Source: Kurthia huakuii LAM0618
GTDB lineage: Bacteria > Bacillota > Bacilli > Bacillales_A > Planococcaceae
Direction: 5' to 3'
Assembly: GCF_000505545.1 (NCBI RefSeq)
Contig: NZ_AYTB01000007.1
Location: 186,001-250,000, forward strand
DNA: 64,000 bases
Shown in pieces: positions 33,604 through 42,945 of this stretch. Made by a program: the position numbers and the translations under genes. The first letter of the stretch is position 1, and every line of letters begins with the position of its first letter. The notes below the pieces were generated by a model. It was not told the DNA's origin and did no database searches. It saw only the letters and a list, made by a program, of their open reading frames with translations.

Positions 33604-35247
33604 ATGAAGTCATTAGACGGCATTAAATTTGCGGAAATGGTGCAACTTGGAGCACATCATTTATCTCAAAACGCAGATTACGTAGATTCACTAAATGTAT
33701 TCCCAGTACCAGATGGTGATACAGGTACGAATATGAATCTTTCGATGACATCGGGTGCTAAAGAAGTAGCAAATAATGTCACTGAAAACATCGGTGCAGT
33801 GTCACAAGCATTATCTAAAGGTTTATTAATGGGAGCGCGCGGAAATTCAGGAGTTATCCTGTCACAACTTTTCCGCGGATTTGGTAAAGCGGTTGAAAAA
33901 GAAGCAACATTAACAACAAAAACATTTGCACAAGCATTTGACTATGGTGTTCAAACAGCGTATAAAGCTGTTATGAAACCAGCAGAAGGTACGATTTTAA
34001 CTGTTGCACGTTTAGCAGCTGAAAAAGCGGTAGAACTAGCTGCAACAGAAGACGATATTATCGTGTTAATGGAAGAAGTGTTAAAAGCGGCTAAAGTGGC
34101 GTTAGATAAAACACCGGATCTATTACCTGTACTAAAAGAAGTAGGCGTTGTTGATAGTGGCGGTCAAGGCCTTGTATTCGTATATGAAGGTTTTGTTGCC
34201 AGCTTAAAAGGTGAAGCACTACCAGCAAGAATTGAGTCGTCTTTAGATGATTTAGTAAATGCTGAACACCATCGTGTACAAGACTTTATGGATACATCAG
34301 CAATCGTTTACGGCTATTGCACAGAGTTCATGGTACGCTTCGAGGAAGATAAACGTCCATTCAACGAAGAGAAATTCCGCGAAGAAATGAGTCAATTCGG
34401 TGATTCATTATTAGTCATTGCAGATGATGAAGTCGTAAAAATCCATGTTCACTCTGAAACACCGGGGGACGTCATTTCATACGGTCATCAATATGGTAGC
34501 CTTGTAAAAATTAAAGTAGATAACATGCGTTTACAACATACGGCTATCGTAGGCGACGAAAAACCTGCAACAGCAAAAGAAGTGAAGAAAACACCTTATG
34601 CAATTGTTACAGTAGCATTAGGTGAAGGTGTAAAAGAATTACTTGAAAGCGTTGGAGCATCATACGTGATTGAAGGTGGTCAAACAATGAATCCATCTAC
34701 AGAAGATATCGTTAATGCCATCAAAGAAGTGGGCGCTGAGAAAGTATTAATTTTACCAAACAATAAAAATATCGTGATGGCAGCAGAGCAAGCGGTTGAA
34801 TTATTAGATATTCCAGCAGCTGTTGTCCCAACAAAAACAATTCCTCAAGGTATGAGTGCTATTTTATCATTCAACCCTGAAGCATCAGTGGAAGAAAATG
34901 CTGAGGTAATGACGCGTGCATTTGCCGGCGTTGCGACTGCACAAATTACAACAGCAGTACGTGATACATCAATCGATGGTGTTGAAATTCATAAAGATGA
35001 TTTCATGGCAATGGTTGATGGGAAAATCGTCGCTTCTGTTAAAACATTAGAGGAAGCTGCGGAAGAAGCAGTGAAAAAAGCGATTGATGAAGATTCAGAA
35101 ATCGTAACAATTCTTTATGGTCAAAATACAACACAACAACAATTAGCTCAATTAACAGGTTTCATTGAAGCAAATTATGAAGATGTTGAAGTGGAAGTTC
35201 ACAATGGTAAGCAACCACTATACCCATATATCATTGCAGTTGAATAA
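33604..35247 (+). CDS. fakA: Fatty-acid kinase catalytic subunit (DAK2 domain)
   Basis: FakA phosphorylates exogenous fatty acids held by FakB (DegV-type) proteins so that PlsX/PlsY can use them. The 547 residues contain an N-terminal DAK2 nucleotide domain with the metal-binding PVPDGDTGTN (about 34-43), a middle region, and a C-terminal DegV-like FakB-interaction domain. It corresponds to yloV of B. subtilis. plsX, whose product acts in the same pathway, lies 4.5 kb downstream. No fakB gene is present in the window. Confidence 0.93.
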   Translation: MKSLDGIKFAEMVQLGAHHLSQNADYVDSLNVFPVPDGDTGTNMNLSMTSGAKEVANNVTENIGAVSQALSKGLLMGARGNSGVILSQLFRGFGKAVEKEATLTTKTFAQAFDYGVQTAYKAVMKPAEGTILTVARLAAEKAVELAATEDDIIVLMEEVLKAAKVALDKTPDLLPVLKEVGVVDSGGQGLVFVYEGFVASLKGEALPARIESSLDDLVNAEHHRVQDFMDTSAIVYGYCTEFMVRFEEDKRPFNEEKFREEMSQFGDSLLVIADDEVVKIHVHSETPGDVISYGHQYGSLVKIKVDNMRLQHTAIVGDEKPATAKEVKKTPYAIVTVALGEGVKELLESVGASYVIEGGQTMNPSTEDIVNAIKEVGAEKVLILPNNKNIVMAAEQAVELLDIPAAVVPTKTIPQGMSAILSFNPEASVEENAEVMTRAFAGVATAQITTAVRDTSIDGVEIHKDDFMAMVDGKIVASVKTLEEAAEEAVKKAIDEDSEIVTILYGQNTTQQQLAQLTGFIEANYEDVEVEVHNGKQPLYPYIIAVE

Positions 35248-35258
35248 TCGTTGTGTGA

Positions 35259-35296
35259 TAAAAAAGAGCCTCGCTATGTGCGTGGTTCTTTTTTTG
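35259..35296 (+). terminator. Terminator after fakA
   Basis: A stem of about 12-13 bp with one mismatch and one wobble around AAAAGAGCC and GGTTCTTTT, a short loop and a T run. Confidence 0.75.
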
Positions 35297-35347
35297 TGAA
35301 AAAATTTCTGAGGAATGTATACTCTAAAAACGCATATGTTTAATGTA

Positions 35348-35399
35348 TAGCCGGACATACACATAATTTTTTTGACAATGTCTTATTTAGTCGGACAAA
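35348..35399 (+). repeat. Paired direct repeats upstream of sdaAB
   Basis: TAGCCGGACATA (35348-35359) and TAGTCGGACAAA (35388-35399) share the pattern TAGYCGGACAWA with starts exactly 40 bases apart, about four helical turns. They lie upstream of the likely sdaAB promoter and look like a two-site operator. Confidence 0.5.
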
Positions 35400-35434
35400 T
35401 AAACAAAATGTAACTCCTAGCAATTGCATAAATC

Positions 35435-35463
35435 TTGGGTTTATGACGTGAATAGGATAAAAT
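35435..35463 (+). promoter_or_regulatory. Candidate promoter of sdaAB
   Basis: TTGGGT (35435-35440), a 17-base spacer and TAAAAT (35458-35463), 37 bases before the sdaAB start. Confidence 0.5.
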
Positions 35464-35500
35464 GATACTACAATTACTTAATTCTAAAGGGGGACTACGA

Positions 35501-36169
35501 ATGAAATTTTCATCCGTTTTCGACATTATCGGCCCTGTTATGATTGGGCCGTCTTCGTCCCATACAGCAGGCGCAGCGCGAATTGGTCGCGTTGCACGAG
35601 ATTTATTTGGCAAGCAACCTACATGGGCAAAAATCCATTTATATGGTTCGTTTGCAGAAACCTATAAAGGCCACGGTACGGACGTTGCTATCATCGGTGG
35701 CTTATTAGATTATGAAACGTATGATGAGCGTATTAAAACAGCTTTTGAAGAAGCAGAGAAAGCAGGTTTATCATTTGAATTTATTCCGGAGACAGGCGCT
35801 TCTGAGCATCCCAATACAGCACGAATTATTTTAGGTGATGAAGAAGGCAATGAAATGTCGATGTGCGGGATTTCAATTGGTGGCGGTTCTATTGAAATTA
35901 CAGAATTAAATGGTTTTCGCTTGCGCATGTCTGGTGGTATGCCAGCAATTCTTGTTGTCCATAATGACCGCGCTGGTGTAGTCGCACATGTATCTGTTTG
36001 TTTAGCTAGCCATCAAATTAATATTGGCCATATGGAAGTGTCGCGTAAAGAACGCGGTACGATGGCTTTAATGGTTATTGAAGTAGATCAAAATTTACAA
36101 CAAGATGTTTTACATGAACTAGAACGATTACCGAATATTACGCAAGTATCACGCATTAAAAATAGCTAG
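35501..36169 (+). CDS. sdaAB: L-serine dehydratase, beta subunit
   Basis: With SdaAA this forms an iron-sulfur L-serine deaminase giving pyruvate and ammonia. The 222 residues contain the dehydratase beta domain with GPSSSHTAGA near the N-terminus and a C-terminal ACT-like domain (about 150-222) that may sense serine. ATG 35501 is placed by AAAGGGGG; an in-frame ATG at 35462 lies in the promoter and is rejected. Confidence 0.95.
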   Translation: MKFSSVFDIIGPVMIGPSSSHTAGAARIGRVARDLFGKQPTWAKIHLYGSFAETYKGHGTDVAIIGGLLDYETYDERIKTAFEEAEKAGLSFEFIPETGASEHPNTARIILGDEEGNEMSMCGISIGGGSIEITELNGFRLRMSGGMPAILVVHNDRAGVVAHVSVCLASHQINIGHMEVSRKERGTMALMVIEVDQNLQQDVLHELERLPNITQVSRIKNS

Positions 36170-36180
36170 GAGGAATTAAG

Positions 36181-37080
36181 ATGGAAGTGTTATTTCGTAA
36201 CGTTCGTGAATTAGTCGAGCGCGCAGAAAATGAACAAAAATTAATGTCAGAAATTATGATTGAACAAGAAATGGGTATGACTGAACGAACACGTGAGGAA
36301 ATTTTTGCCCAAATGGAACGCAATCTCGAAGTCATGGAGCAAGCGATAGAACGCGGCTTACAAGGTGTTACATCAGTGACGGGATTAACTGGTGGCGATG
36401 CCGTACTCTTACAAAAATATATCCAATCTGGTAAAGGATTAAGTGGAGACTTTTTATTGGATGCAGTTAGTAAAGCTGTAGCAACAAATGAAGTAAATGC
36501 CGCGATGGGAATGATTTGTGCGACACCAACAGCTGGTTCTGCTGGTGTTGTACCAGGCGTACTATTCGCCGTAAAAAACAAATTAAATCCAACACGTGAG
36601 CAAATGGTGCGCTTCTTATTTACAGCAGGCGCATTTGGTTTTGTTGTTGCGAATAATGCTTCAATTTCAGGTGCTGCAGGAGGTTGTCAAGCTGAGGTAG
36701 GTTCTGCTGCTGCAATGGCCGCCGCTTCAATCGTTGAAATGGCTGGAGGGACACCGCAACAATCTGCACATGCTTTCTCCATTTCATTGAAAAATATGCT
36801 AGGCTTAGTGTGTGACCCTGTTGCAGGTTTAGTGGAGGTACCTTGTGTTAAACGAAATGCCATGGGTGCTGCAAACGCAATGGTTGCAGCTGATATGGCG
36901 TTAGCAGGTGTGGAAAGTCGTATTCCAACCGATGAGGTCATCGATGCCATGTATCGCATCGGTCAAACGATGCCATCTGCATTACGCGAAACGGCACAAG
37001 GCGGGTTGGCTGCTACACCAACAGGTCGATGGTTAGAAAAACGTATTTTTGGAGGAGCTGTAGCGAACAGTGGTAATTGA
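36181..37080 (+). CDS. sdaAA: L-serine dehydratase, alpha subunit
   Basis: The catalytic, [4Fe-4S]-binding partner of SdaAB. The 299 residues include CATPTAGSAG, GAAGGCQAEVGSA and LVCDPVAGLVEVPCVKRNA, which carry the conserved cluster cysteines. AGGAGG lies just upstream of ATG 36181, 11 bases after sdaAB. The 3' end overlaps recG by 11 bases. Confidence 0.95.
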   Translation: MEVLFRNVRELVERAENEQKLMSEIMIEQEMGMTERTREEIFAQMERNLEVMEQAIERGLQGVTSVTGLTGGDAVLLQKYIQSGKGLSGDFLLDAVSKAVATNEVNAAMGMICATPTAGSAGVVPGVLFAVKNKLNPTREQMVRFLFTAGAFGFVVANNASISGAAGGCQAEVGSAAAMAAASIVEMAGGTPQQSAHAFSISLKNMLGLVCDPVAGLVEVPCVKRNAMGAANAMVAADMALAGVESRIPTDEVIDAMYRIGQTMPSALRETAQGGLAATPTGRWLEKRIFGGAVANSGN

Positions 37081-39118
37081 TTTAGAAAGCCCTGTAACCG
37101 AGCTCAAAGGTGTTGGAAAAACAGCGGCAGAAAATTTAGAGCAAATGGGTGTCTATACAATAGAAGAATTGATTATGACATTTCCGTTTCGTCATGAAGA
37201 TTTTCGCTTAAAAGATTTATCTCAAACACCACATAATGAGCGCGTCACAGTGGAAGGTCGCGTAGAAAGTGTGCCGAATGTCATGTTTAGCGGCAAAGGT
37301 CGCTCGCGCCTACAGTTTAAAATGCTCGTAGGGAATCATTTAATTCGCGTATCTTTTTTCAATCAAGCATATTTAAAAAATAAATTAGAACCGGGCGCTG
37401 TTATTACAGTAACCGGTAAATGGGACCAAGGTCGCCAGCAAATTAGCGGCTCACAAGTCCATTTTGGGCCGAAAGAAGCCCAGGCAGATTTTGAACCTGT
37501 CTACAGTTTAAAAGGTAAATTAACACAAAAGAAATATCGTAGCTTTATGCGGCAAGCTTTGGATGAAGTAGCACGAGAGATTCCTGAAATTTTACCAGAA
37601 GAACTGCGTATTCAATATAAGCTATTAGGGATTTATGAAGCGTTAGAAGGCGTTCATTTCCCACAAAATGCGATACATGCAAAGCAGGCACGCAGACGTT
37701 TTGTTTATGAAGAGCTACTCGTCTTTCAACTGAAAATGCAAGCGTTACGCAAAGTTCGCCGTGAAGACGAGGCCGGACTTGCCATTCATTATGATGTTGA
37801 AAAATTACGCACCTTTTTTGCGGCCCTACCATATGATTTAACCGGGGCGCAAAAACGCGTAGTTAATGAAATTTGTAAGGACTTGCTAACAAAGCAGCGC
37901 ATGAATCGTTTGTTACAAGGCGATGTTGGTTCGGGAAAAACAGTCGTTGCAGCAAGTGGACTTTATGCAGTTGTAACAGCCGGTTTCCAGGGGGCGTTAA
38001 TGGCGCCGACAGAAATTTTAGCTGAGCAACATTTAGAAAATTTACGTAGTTGGCTAGAGCCATTTGATGTGCGCGTAGAATTGTTATCAGGCTCTACAAA
38101 AACTAAAGCGCGCCGTGAACTATTAGCAGATTTAGCTTCTGGGGAAATTGATGTATTAATTGGTACACATGCACTGATTCAGCCAGATGTGGAATTTCAT
38201 AAATTAGGGCTAGTCATTACGGATGAACAGCATCGCTTTGGTGTCAATCAGCGCCGAGTGCTACGTGATAAAGGTGAAAATCCCGACCAATTATTTATGA
38301 CGGCAACACCAATTCCACGAACATTGTCGATTACAGCATTCGGTGAAATGGATGTTTCAATTATTGATGAAATGCCAGCAGGGCGAAAAGTAATTGAAAC
38401 GCATTGGATCAAAGCTGAGCAATTTAATGCTGTGTTGCAACAAATGGAACAAGAATTAGTAGCAGGACGTCAAGCATATGTTATTTGCCCATTAATCGAA
38501 GAATCCGATAAAATAGATGTTCAAAATGCGGTTGAATTACATGCGCAGCTACAGATGATTTTTGCTGATAAATTTACAGTTGGGCTTATGCATGGTCGTT
38601 TAGTAGCCGATGAAAAAGATGCAGTTATGCGTTCATTTAGCGATGGTGCGCTCAATGTGCTCGTGTCAACGACTGTCGTCGAGGTAGGTGTCAACGTACC
38701 AAATGCAACGTTTATGGTGATTTATGATGCTGAACGATTTGGTTTGGCGCAGTTACATCAATTGCGCGGGCGTGTTGGGCGTGGAGAGCATCAATCTTAC
38801 TGCATGCTAGTAGCTGATCCTAAAAGTGATGAAGGGAAAGAGCGCATGATCTCGATGACCGAAACAAATGATGGATTTAGATTAGCTGAAAAAGATTTAG
38901 AATTACGTGGTCCAGGTGATTTCTTTGGTCGTAAGCAAAGTGGTGTACCACAATTTAAGATGGCCGATTTAGTCCATGATTACCGCGCGTTAGAAACAGC
39001 ACGGCGCGATGCGAATAAACTTGTGTATAGCGATAAATTTTGGCAACATGCATCATATAAGCCATTGCGTGACGCGCTTGAAAAATCTGGTGTTATGACA
39101 GGTGAACGCATCGATTAG
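37070..39118 (+). CDS. recG: ATP-dependent DNA helicase RecG
   Basis: RecG remodels stalled forks and branch-migrates Holliday junctions. The 682-residue protein has the N-terminal wedge/OB region (about 1-200), a superfamily 2 helicase core with Walker A GDVGSGKT (about 284-291) and DEQHRFG, and the C-terminal TRG region. The GTG start at 37070 overlaps sdaAA, with GGAGGAG at 37051-37057. That spacing of 12 bases is long, so the start is the least certain part. Confidence 0.95.
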   Translation: MVIDLESPVTELKGVGKTAAENLEQMGVYTIEELIMTFPFRHEDFRLKDLSQTPHNERVTVEGRVESVPNVMFSGKGRSRLQFKMLVGNHLIRVSFFNQAYLKNKLEPGAVITVTGKWDQGRQQISGSQVHFGPKEAQADFEPVYSLKGKLTQKKYRSFMRQALDEVAREIPEILPEELRIQYKLLGIYEALEGVHFPQNAIHAKQARRRFVYEELLVFQLKMQALRKVRREDEAGLAIHYDVEKLRTFFAALPYDLTGAQKRVVNEICKDLLTKQRMNRLLQGDVGSGKTVVAASGLYAVVTAGFQGALMAPTEILAEQHLENLRSWLEPFDVRVELLSGSTKTKARRELLADLASGEIDVLIGTHALIQPDVEFHKLGLVITDEQHRFGVNQRRVLRDKGENPDQLFMTATPIPRTLSITAFGEMDVSIIDEMPAGRKVIETHWIKAEQFNAVLQQMEQELVAGRQAYVICPLIEESDKIDVQNAVELHAQLQMIFADKFTVGLMHGRLVADEKDAVMRSFSDGALNVLVSTTVVEVGVNVPNATFMVIYDAERFGLAQLHQLRGRVGRGEHQSYCMLVADPKSDEGKERMISMTETNDGFRLAEKDLELRGPGDFFGRKQSGVPQFKMADLVHDYRALETARRDANKLVYSDKFWQHASYKPLRDALEKSGVMTGERID

Positions 39119-39122
39119 ACGC

Positions 39123-39158
39123 GGAGAGTGCAAATTATACTTGCATTCTCCTTTTTAT
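39123..39158 (+). terminator. Terminator of recG
   Basis: An 11-bp stem with one wobble pair (39123-39133 with 39141-39151), a 7-base loop and a T-rich tail. The right arm contains the -35 box of the fapR promoter. Confidence 0.82.
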
Positions 39159-39169
39159 ATTTATATACT
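39141..39169 (+). promoter_or_regulatory. Promoter of fapR
   Basis: TTGCAT (39141-39146), a 17-base spacer and TATACT (39164-39169). The -35 box is part of the recG terminator stem, and the expected start site (near 39176) lies inside the FapR operator. Confidence 0.7.
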
Positions 39170-39173
39170 GATA

Positions 39174-39190
39174 TTAGTACCAAGTGCTAA
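39174..39190 (+). promoter_or_regulatory. FapR operator
   Basis: The imperfect palindrome TTAGTACCAAGTGCTAA closely matches the FapR box known from Bacillus (TTAGTACCTRNTACTAA type). Its place over the fapR transcription start predicts repression of fapR-plsX-fabD-fabG by FapR, relieved by malonyl-CoA. Confidence 0.88.
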
Positions 39191-39216
39191 TACAAAGGGA
39201 GCGGCATATTGAAACA

Positions 39217-39786
39217 ATGAAGTATTCGAAAAAAGAACGACAAAAATTGTTAAAGCAAACAATAGAAGATAATCCTTTTATTACGGATGATCAACTGGCA
39301 ACGAAGTTTAATGTCAGCGTACAAACGATTCGATTAGATCGTATGGAATTATCTATCCCGGAGTTACGCGAACGCATTAAAGACGTAGCAGCACATAACT
39401 TTGAAAATGAAGTAAAAACCTTACCTCTTGATGAAATCATCGGTGAAATTATTGATATTGAGCTAGATGAACGAGCATTGTCTATTTTTGATGTGACGGA
39501 GGACCATGTTTTCCAACGCAATGGCATCGCACGGGGACACCATTTGTTTGCACAAGCAAATTCATTGGCCGTTGCGGTGATTGATGATGATTTGGCGTTA
39601 ACTGTTAAATCGGACTTATCATTTACGCGTCCTGTATACGCAGGAGATCGTGTTATTGCAAAAGCAACTGTAACAAGCCGCGATGATAAAAATCGCACAT
39701 TTGTAAATGTTACATCAACGGTAAATGGTACGACAGTGTTTACGGGCGACTTTGAAATGTACCGTACGAAAGGTAAAGGTGAATAA
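39217..39786 (+). CDS. fapR: Fatty-acid and phospholipid synthesis repressor FapR
   Basis: FapR senses malonyl-CoA and represses lipid-synthesis genes. The 189 residues have an N-terminal winged helix (about 8-45, with [13 protein letters not shown]) and a C-terminal hot-dog domain that binds malonyl-CoA. ATG 39217 aligns with Bacillus FapR starts, but its ribosome-binding site AAAGGGAG is 15 bases away. An ATT codon at 39208 is better spaced, and a GTG at 39184 falls inside the operator. It heads the lipid operon. Confidence 0.93.
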   Translation: MKYSKKERQKLLKQTIEDNPFITDDQLATKFNVSVQTIRLDRMELSIPELRERIKDVAAHNFENEVKTLPLDEIIGEIIDIELDERALSIFDVTEDHVFQRNGIARGHHLFAQANSLAVAVIDDDLALTVKSDLSFTRPVYAGDRVIAKATVTSRDDKNRTFVNVTSTVNGTTVFTGDFEMYRTKGKGE

Positions 39787-39787
39787 A

Positions 39788-40774
39788 ATGAAATTTGCAA
39801 TTGATGGTATGGGTGGCGACAACGCGCCAAAAGAAATTATCGAAGGTGTTTATAAAGCACTTGAAGATTTTTCAGACTTAGAAATCGTGTTATATGGCGA
39901 TGAAGCAAAAATGGCTCCTTTTTTAAACGAACATAATCGTTTAGAAGTTGTCCATTGTACAGAGGTTATTGAAGGAACAGATGAACCGGTTCGTTCGGTT
40001 CGCCGTAAAAAAGATGCATCAATGGTTCGCGCAGCGCAGGCTGTAGCAGATTGCGAAGTAGATGCTTGTGTCTCAGCTGGTAATACAGGTGCATTAATGG
40101 CAGCCGGTTTATTTATCGTCCGTCGTATTGATGGCATTGACCGTCCCGCATTATCGACAACATTACCGACATTGGATGATGCTGGTTTTGATATGTTAGA
40201 TTTGGGAGCAAATTCAGAGGCGAAGCCAGAGAACCTTGTACAATATGCGATTATGGGCAGTATTTATGCACAACAAGTTCGTGGAGTGAAAAACCCTACT
40301 GTAGGTTTGTTAAATATTGGTACAGAAGATAAAAAAGGGAACGACTTAACAAAGCACGCATTTGATTTATTAAAAGAAGCACCAATTAATTTCATCGGTA
40401 ATGTTGAAGCGCGCGAATTATTAAATCATGCAGCAGATGTAGTCGTAACAGATGGTTTTACAGGTAACATGGTATTAAAAACAATCGAGGGGGCTGTTGG
40501 GTCATTGTTCTCGTTATTAAAAGAGGGCTTTATGTCATCAACAAAAACGAAAGTAGCCGCAGTATTGATGAAGCCAAGCTTAAAAACCATTAAAAATAAA
40601 ATGGATTATAAAGAGTATGGTGGTGCGGTCTTATTCGGTTTAAAAGCGCCGGTTATTAAAGCACATGGTTCATCGGATGCACAGGGGTTTTATAGTGCAA
40701 TTCGCCAAGCACGAAAAATGGCGAAACATGATGTTTGTGCAACGATTGATTCTACGATTTCAAAGGAGAATTAA
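39788..40774 (+). CDS. plsX: Acyl-ACP:phosphate acyltransferase PlsX
   Basis: PlsX converts acyl-ACP to acyl-phosphate, the donor for PlsY in phospholipid synthesis. The 328-residue protein begins [12 protein letters not shown], the family signature, and is of normal length. ATG 39788 follows the fapR stop by one base; in-frame codons upstream lie within fapR. It is tightly packed with fabD. Confidence 0.96.
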   Translation: MKFAIDGMGGDNAPKEIIEGVYKALEDFSDLEIVLYGDEAKMAPFLNEHNRLEVVHCTEVIEGTDEPVRSVRRKKDASMVRAAQAVADCEVDACVSAGNTGALMAAGLFIVRRIDGIDRPALSTTLPTLDDAGFDMLDLGANSEAKPENLVQYAIMGSIYAQQVRGVKNPTVGLLNIGTEDKKGNDLTKHAFDLLKEAPINFIGNVEARELLNHAADVVVTDGFTGNMVLKTIEGAVGSLFSLLKEGFMSSTKTKVAAVLMKPSLKTIKNKMDYKEYGGAVLFGLKAPVIKAHGSSDAQGFYSAIRQARKMAKHDVCATIDSTISKEN

Positions 40775-40775
40775 C

Positions 40776-41723
40776 ATGACAAAAATCGCTTTTCTTTTCC
40801 CGGGACAAGGTTCTCAAAAAGTAGGGATGGGTGCAGAATTATTAACAGGAGATTACGCATCTTTTTATAAAGATGCAGATGAACTTGTACACTACGATTT
40901 ATCGACATTAATGTTAGAAGGACCGGAAGATCAATTAACACTTACATACAACGCACAACCTGCTTTATTAACAACAGGTGTATTAGTGGCGAAACACTTA
41001 ACAGATGCAGGTATCAAAGCAGATTTCACAATCGGGCATAGCCTAGGTGAATATGCCGCATTAGTCGCTTCAGGTGTGCTACGTTTTGAAGATGCTGTGC
41101 AAATCGTTCATAAACGTGGTGTGTTAATGAATGAAGCAGTGCCAGCTGGTGAAGGAACGATGGCAGCTATTTTAGCGTTGGATTCTGAACAATTAGGTGC
41201 GGTAACGGAAGAAGTTTCTACCGAGCTTGGCGAAGTTGTCCAAATGGCAAACTTAAATTGTCCTGGTCAAATTGTTATTTCTGGTACAAAACATGCTGTA
41301 GAAGTTGCATGTGAACGTGCAAAAGAAGCAGGTGCTCGCCGTGCATTACCGTTAAATGTTAGTGGACCATTCCACTCTGCATTAATGAAGCCAGCTGCTG
41401 AGCGCTTGAAAGCAGAGTTAGATGAGATTGAATTACATGAAGCAAATATTCCGGTTATTGCGAATGTAACAGCAAAACCTGTGATACAACCTTCAGAAAT
41501 CGAAACGTTGTTAGTAGAGCAACTGTATTCACCAGTTCGTTTTGAAGAGTCAATTCGTGAGCTATTAGCACATGGTGTGGATACATTTATTGAATGTGGT
41601 CCAGGAAAAGTATTAAGTGGCTTAGTGAAAAAAGTAGATCGTAAAGCAACAACTTACTGTATTTATGATGAAGCATCCTTACAAGATATTTTAGAACAAG
41701 CAAAGGAGTGGTCACATGACTAA
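40776..41723 (+). CDS. fabD: Malonyl-CoA:ACP transacylase
   Basis: FabD loads malonyl groups onto ACP. The 315 residues contain FLFPGQGSQ, the nucleophile elbow GHSLGEY (S89) and the catalytic histidine in SGPFHS. ATG 40776 lies one base after plsX, behind AAAGGAG. It overlaps fabG by 8 bases. Confidence 0.97.
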   Translation: MTKIAFLFPGQGSQKVGMGAELLTGDYASFYKDADELVHYDLSTLMLEGPEDQLTLTYNAQPALLTTGVLVAKHLTDAGIKADFTIGHSLGEYAALVASGVLRFEDAVQIVHKRGVLMNEAVPAGEGTMAAILALDSEQLGAVTEEVSTELGEVVQMANLNCPGQIVISGTKHAVEVACERAKEAGARRALPLNVSGPFHSALMKPAAERLKAELDEIELHEANIPVIANVTAKPVIQPSEIETLLVEQLYSPVRFEESIRELLAHGVDTFIECGPGKVLSGLVKKVDRKATTYCIYDEASLQDILEQAKEWSHD

Positions 41724-42450
41724 AACAGCAATTGTTACAGGTGCTTCACGTGGGATTGGCCGCGCCATTGCGTTGAAATTAGCACAAGATGGTTATAACA
41801 TCGTTGTAAATTATAGTGGTTCTCAAGAGCGTGCAGAATCTGTCGCAGCAGAAATAAAAGCTTTAAATGTTGAAGCATTTGTTGTGCAAGCAAACGTTGC
41901 AGATGCTGATGATGTAAAAAAATTGATTGACACGACACTCGAAACCTTTGGCACAATTGATGTACTAGTTAACAACGCTGGAATTACGCGTGATAATTTG
42001 TTGATGCGTCTAAAGGAAGATGATTGGGATGCTGTTATTGACACAAATTTAAAATCGGTGTTCTTATGTACGAAAGCTGTTGCGCGCCCAATGATGAAGC
42101 AACGCGCCGGTCGTATTATTAACTTAGCTTCTGTGGTTGGTATTGTCGGCAACGCAGGCCAGGCAAATTATACGGCTTCTAAAGCAGGTGTTATTGGTTT
42201 AACAAAAACATCTGCGAAAGAATTAGCAGCACGTAATATTTTAGTTAATGCAGTAGCACCAGGATTTATTGAAACAGAAATGACAGATGCGATGCCAGAA
42301 GAAGCGAAAGCAGGTATGGAAGCACAAATTCCGTTAGCAAAACTAGGACAGCCAGAAGATATTGCCGATGTTGTATCGTTCTTAGCGAGTGATGCGAGTC
42401 GCTACATGACAGGACAAGTTCTTCATGTAGATGGCGGTATGGTCATGTAA
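41716..42450 (+). CDS. fabG: 3-oxoacyl-ACP reductase
   Basis: FabG is the NADPH-dependent reductase of the fatty-acid elongation cycle. The 244-residue short-chain dehydrogenase has the cofactor motif [12 protein letters not shown], and the catalytic S139, Y152 and K156. The N-terminus overlaps fabD. A separate candidate promoter before acpP follows. Confidence 0.97.
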   Translation: MTKTAIVTGASRGIGRAIALKLAQDGYNIVVNYSGSQERAESVAAEIKALNVEAFVVQANVADADDVKKLIDTTLETFGTIDVLVNNAGITRDNLLMRLKEDDWDAVIDTNLKSVFLCTKAVARPMMKQRAGRIINLASVVGIVGNAGQANYTASKAGVIGLTKTSAKELAARNILVNAVAPGFIETEMTDAMPEEAKAGMEAQIPLAKLGQPEDIADVVSFLASDASRYMTGQVLHVDGGMVM

Positions 42451-42483
42451 TAAATATTGTTTTTATTCATGGATAAAAAATGA

Positions 42484-42489
42484 TATACT
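42484..42489 (+). promoter_or_regulatory. Candidate -10 box for acpP
   Basis: TATACT lies 58 bases before the acpP start in the fabG-acpP gap. The -35 region is poor (TTGTTT at 42457-42462 is 21 bases away), so it is only a candidate. Confidence 0.35.
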
Positions 42490-42546
42490 ATGCTAGAAAT
42501 CATAAACTGGTCCTACCAGTTAGTCGTTGAGAGGAGGTGTATTTTT

Positions 42547-42783
42547 GTGGCTACAGTTTTAGAACGTGTAAGCAAAGTTGTCGTTGACCGTTTAGGTGTT
42601 GATGAAAGCGAAGTAAAACCAGAAGCTTCATTCCGTGAAGATTTAGGTGCTGATTCATTAGATGTTGTTGAATTAGTAATGGAGTTTGAAGAAGAATTCG
42701 ATATGCAAATCGAAGATGAAGACGCTGAAAAAATCCAAACAGTTGGTGATGCAGTGACATTCATCGAGAAAGCACAAGCTTAA
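42547..42783 (+). CDS. acpP: Acyl carrier protein
   Basis: ACP carries growing acyl chains on a phosphopantetheine arm. The 78-residue acidic protein has [13 protein letters not shown]37 of the DSL motif is the attachment site. The GTG start at 42547 is placed by GAGGAGGTG. The longer frame from 42490 includes the ribosome-binding site and is rejected. A strong terminator follows. Confidence 0.97.
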   Translation: MATVLERVSKVVVDRLGVDESEVKPEASFREDLGADSLDVVELVMEFEEEFDMQIEDEDAEKIQTVGDAVTFIEKAQA

Positions 42784-42812
42784 TCACATAAGCTGTTTTG
42801 AATAAATACTTA

Positions 42813-42852
42813 AACTTCCCTTGTAGCTTGCTACAAGGGAAGTTATGTTTTT
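42813..42852 (+). terminator. Terminator after acpP
   Basis: A perfect 15-bp inverted repeat (42813-42827 with 42830-42844) with an effective loop of about 4-6 bases, then ATGTTTTTG. Confidence 0.85.
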
Positions 42853-42873
42853 GTGACAATATTTTTTAATGTT

Positions 42874-42902
42874 TTGCACATTGCGAAAGAAAAAGGTACA
42901 CT
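42874..42902 (+). promoter_or_regulatory. Promoter of rnc
   Basis: TTGCAC (42874-42879), a 17-base spacer and TACACT (42897-42902), 44 bases before rnc and after the acpP terminator. Confidence 0.65.
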
Positions 42903-42945
42903 ATCAAAGAGTACTAATTTAGTAAACTAAGAAGGTTGATGAACG

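Noticed and set aside
39184-39216. GTG start for fapR
   Set aside because: The codon lies inside the FapR operator and at the likely transcription start, so it would have no leader.
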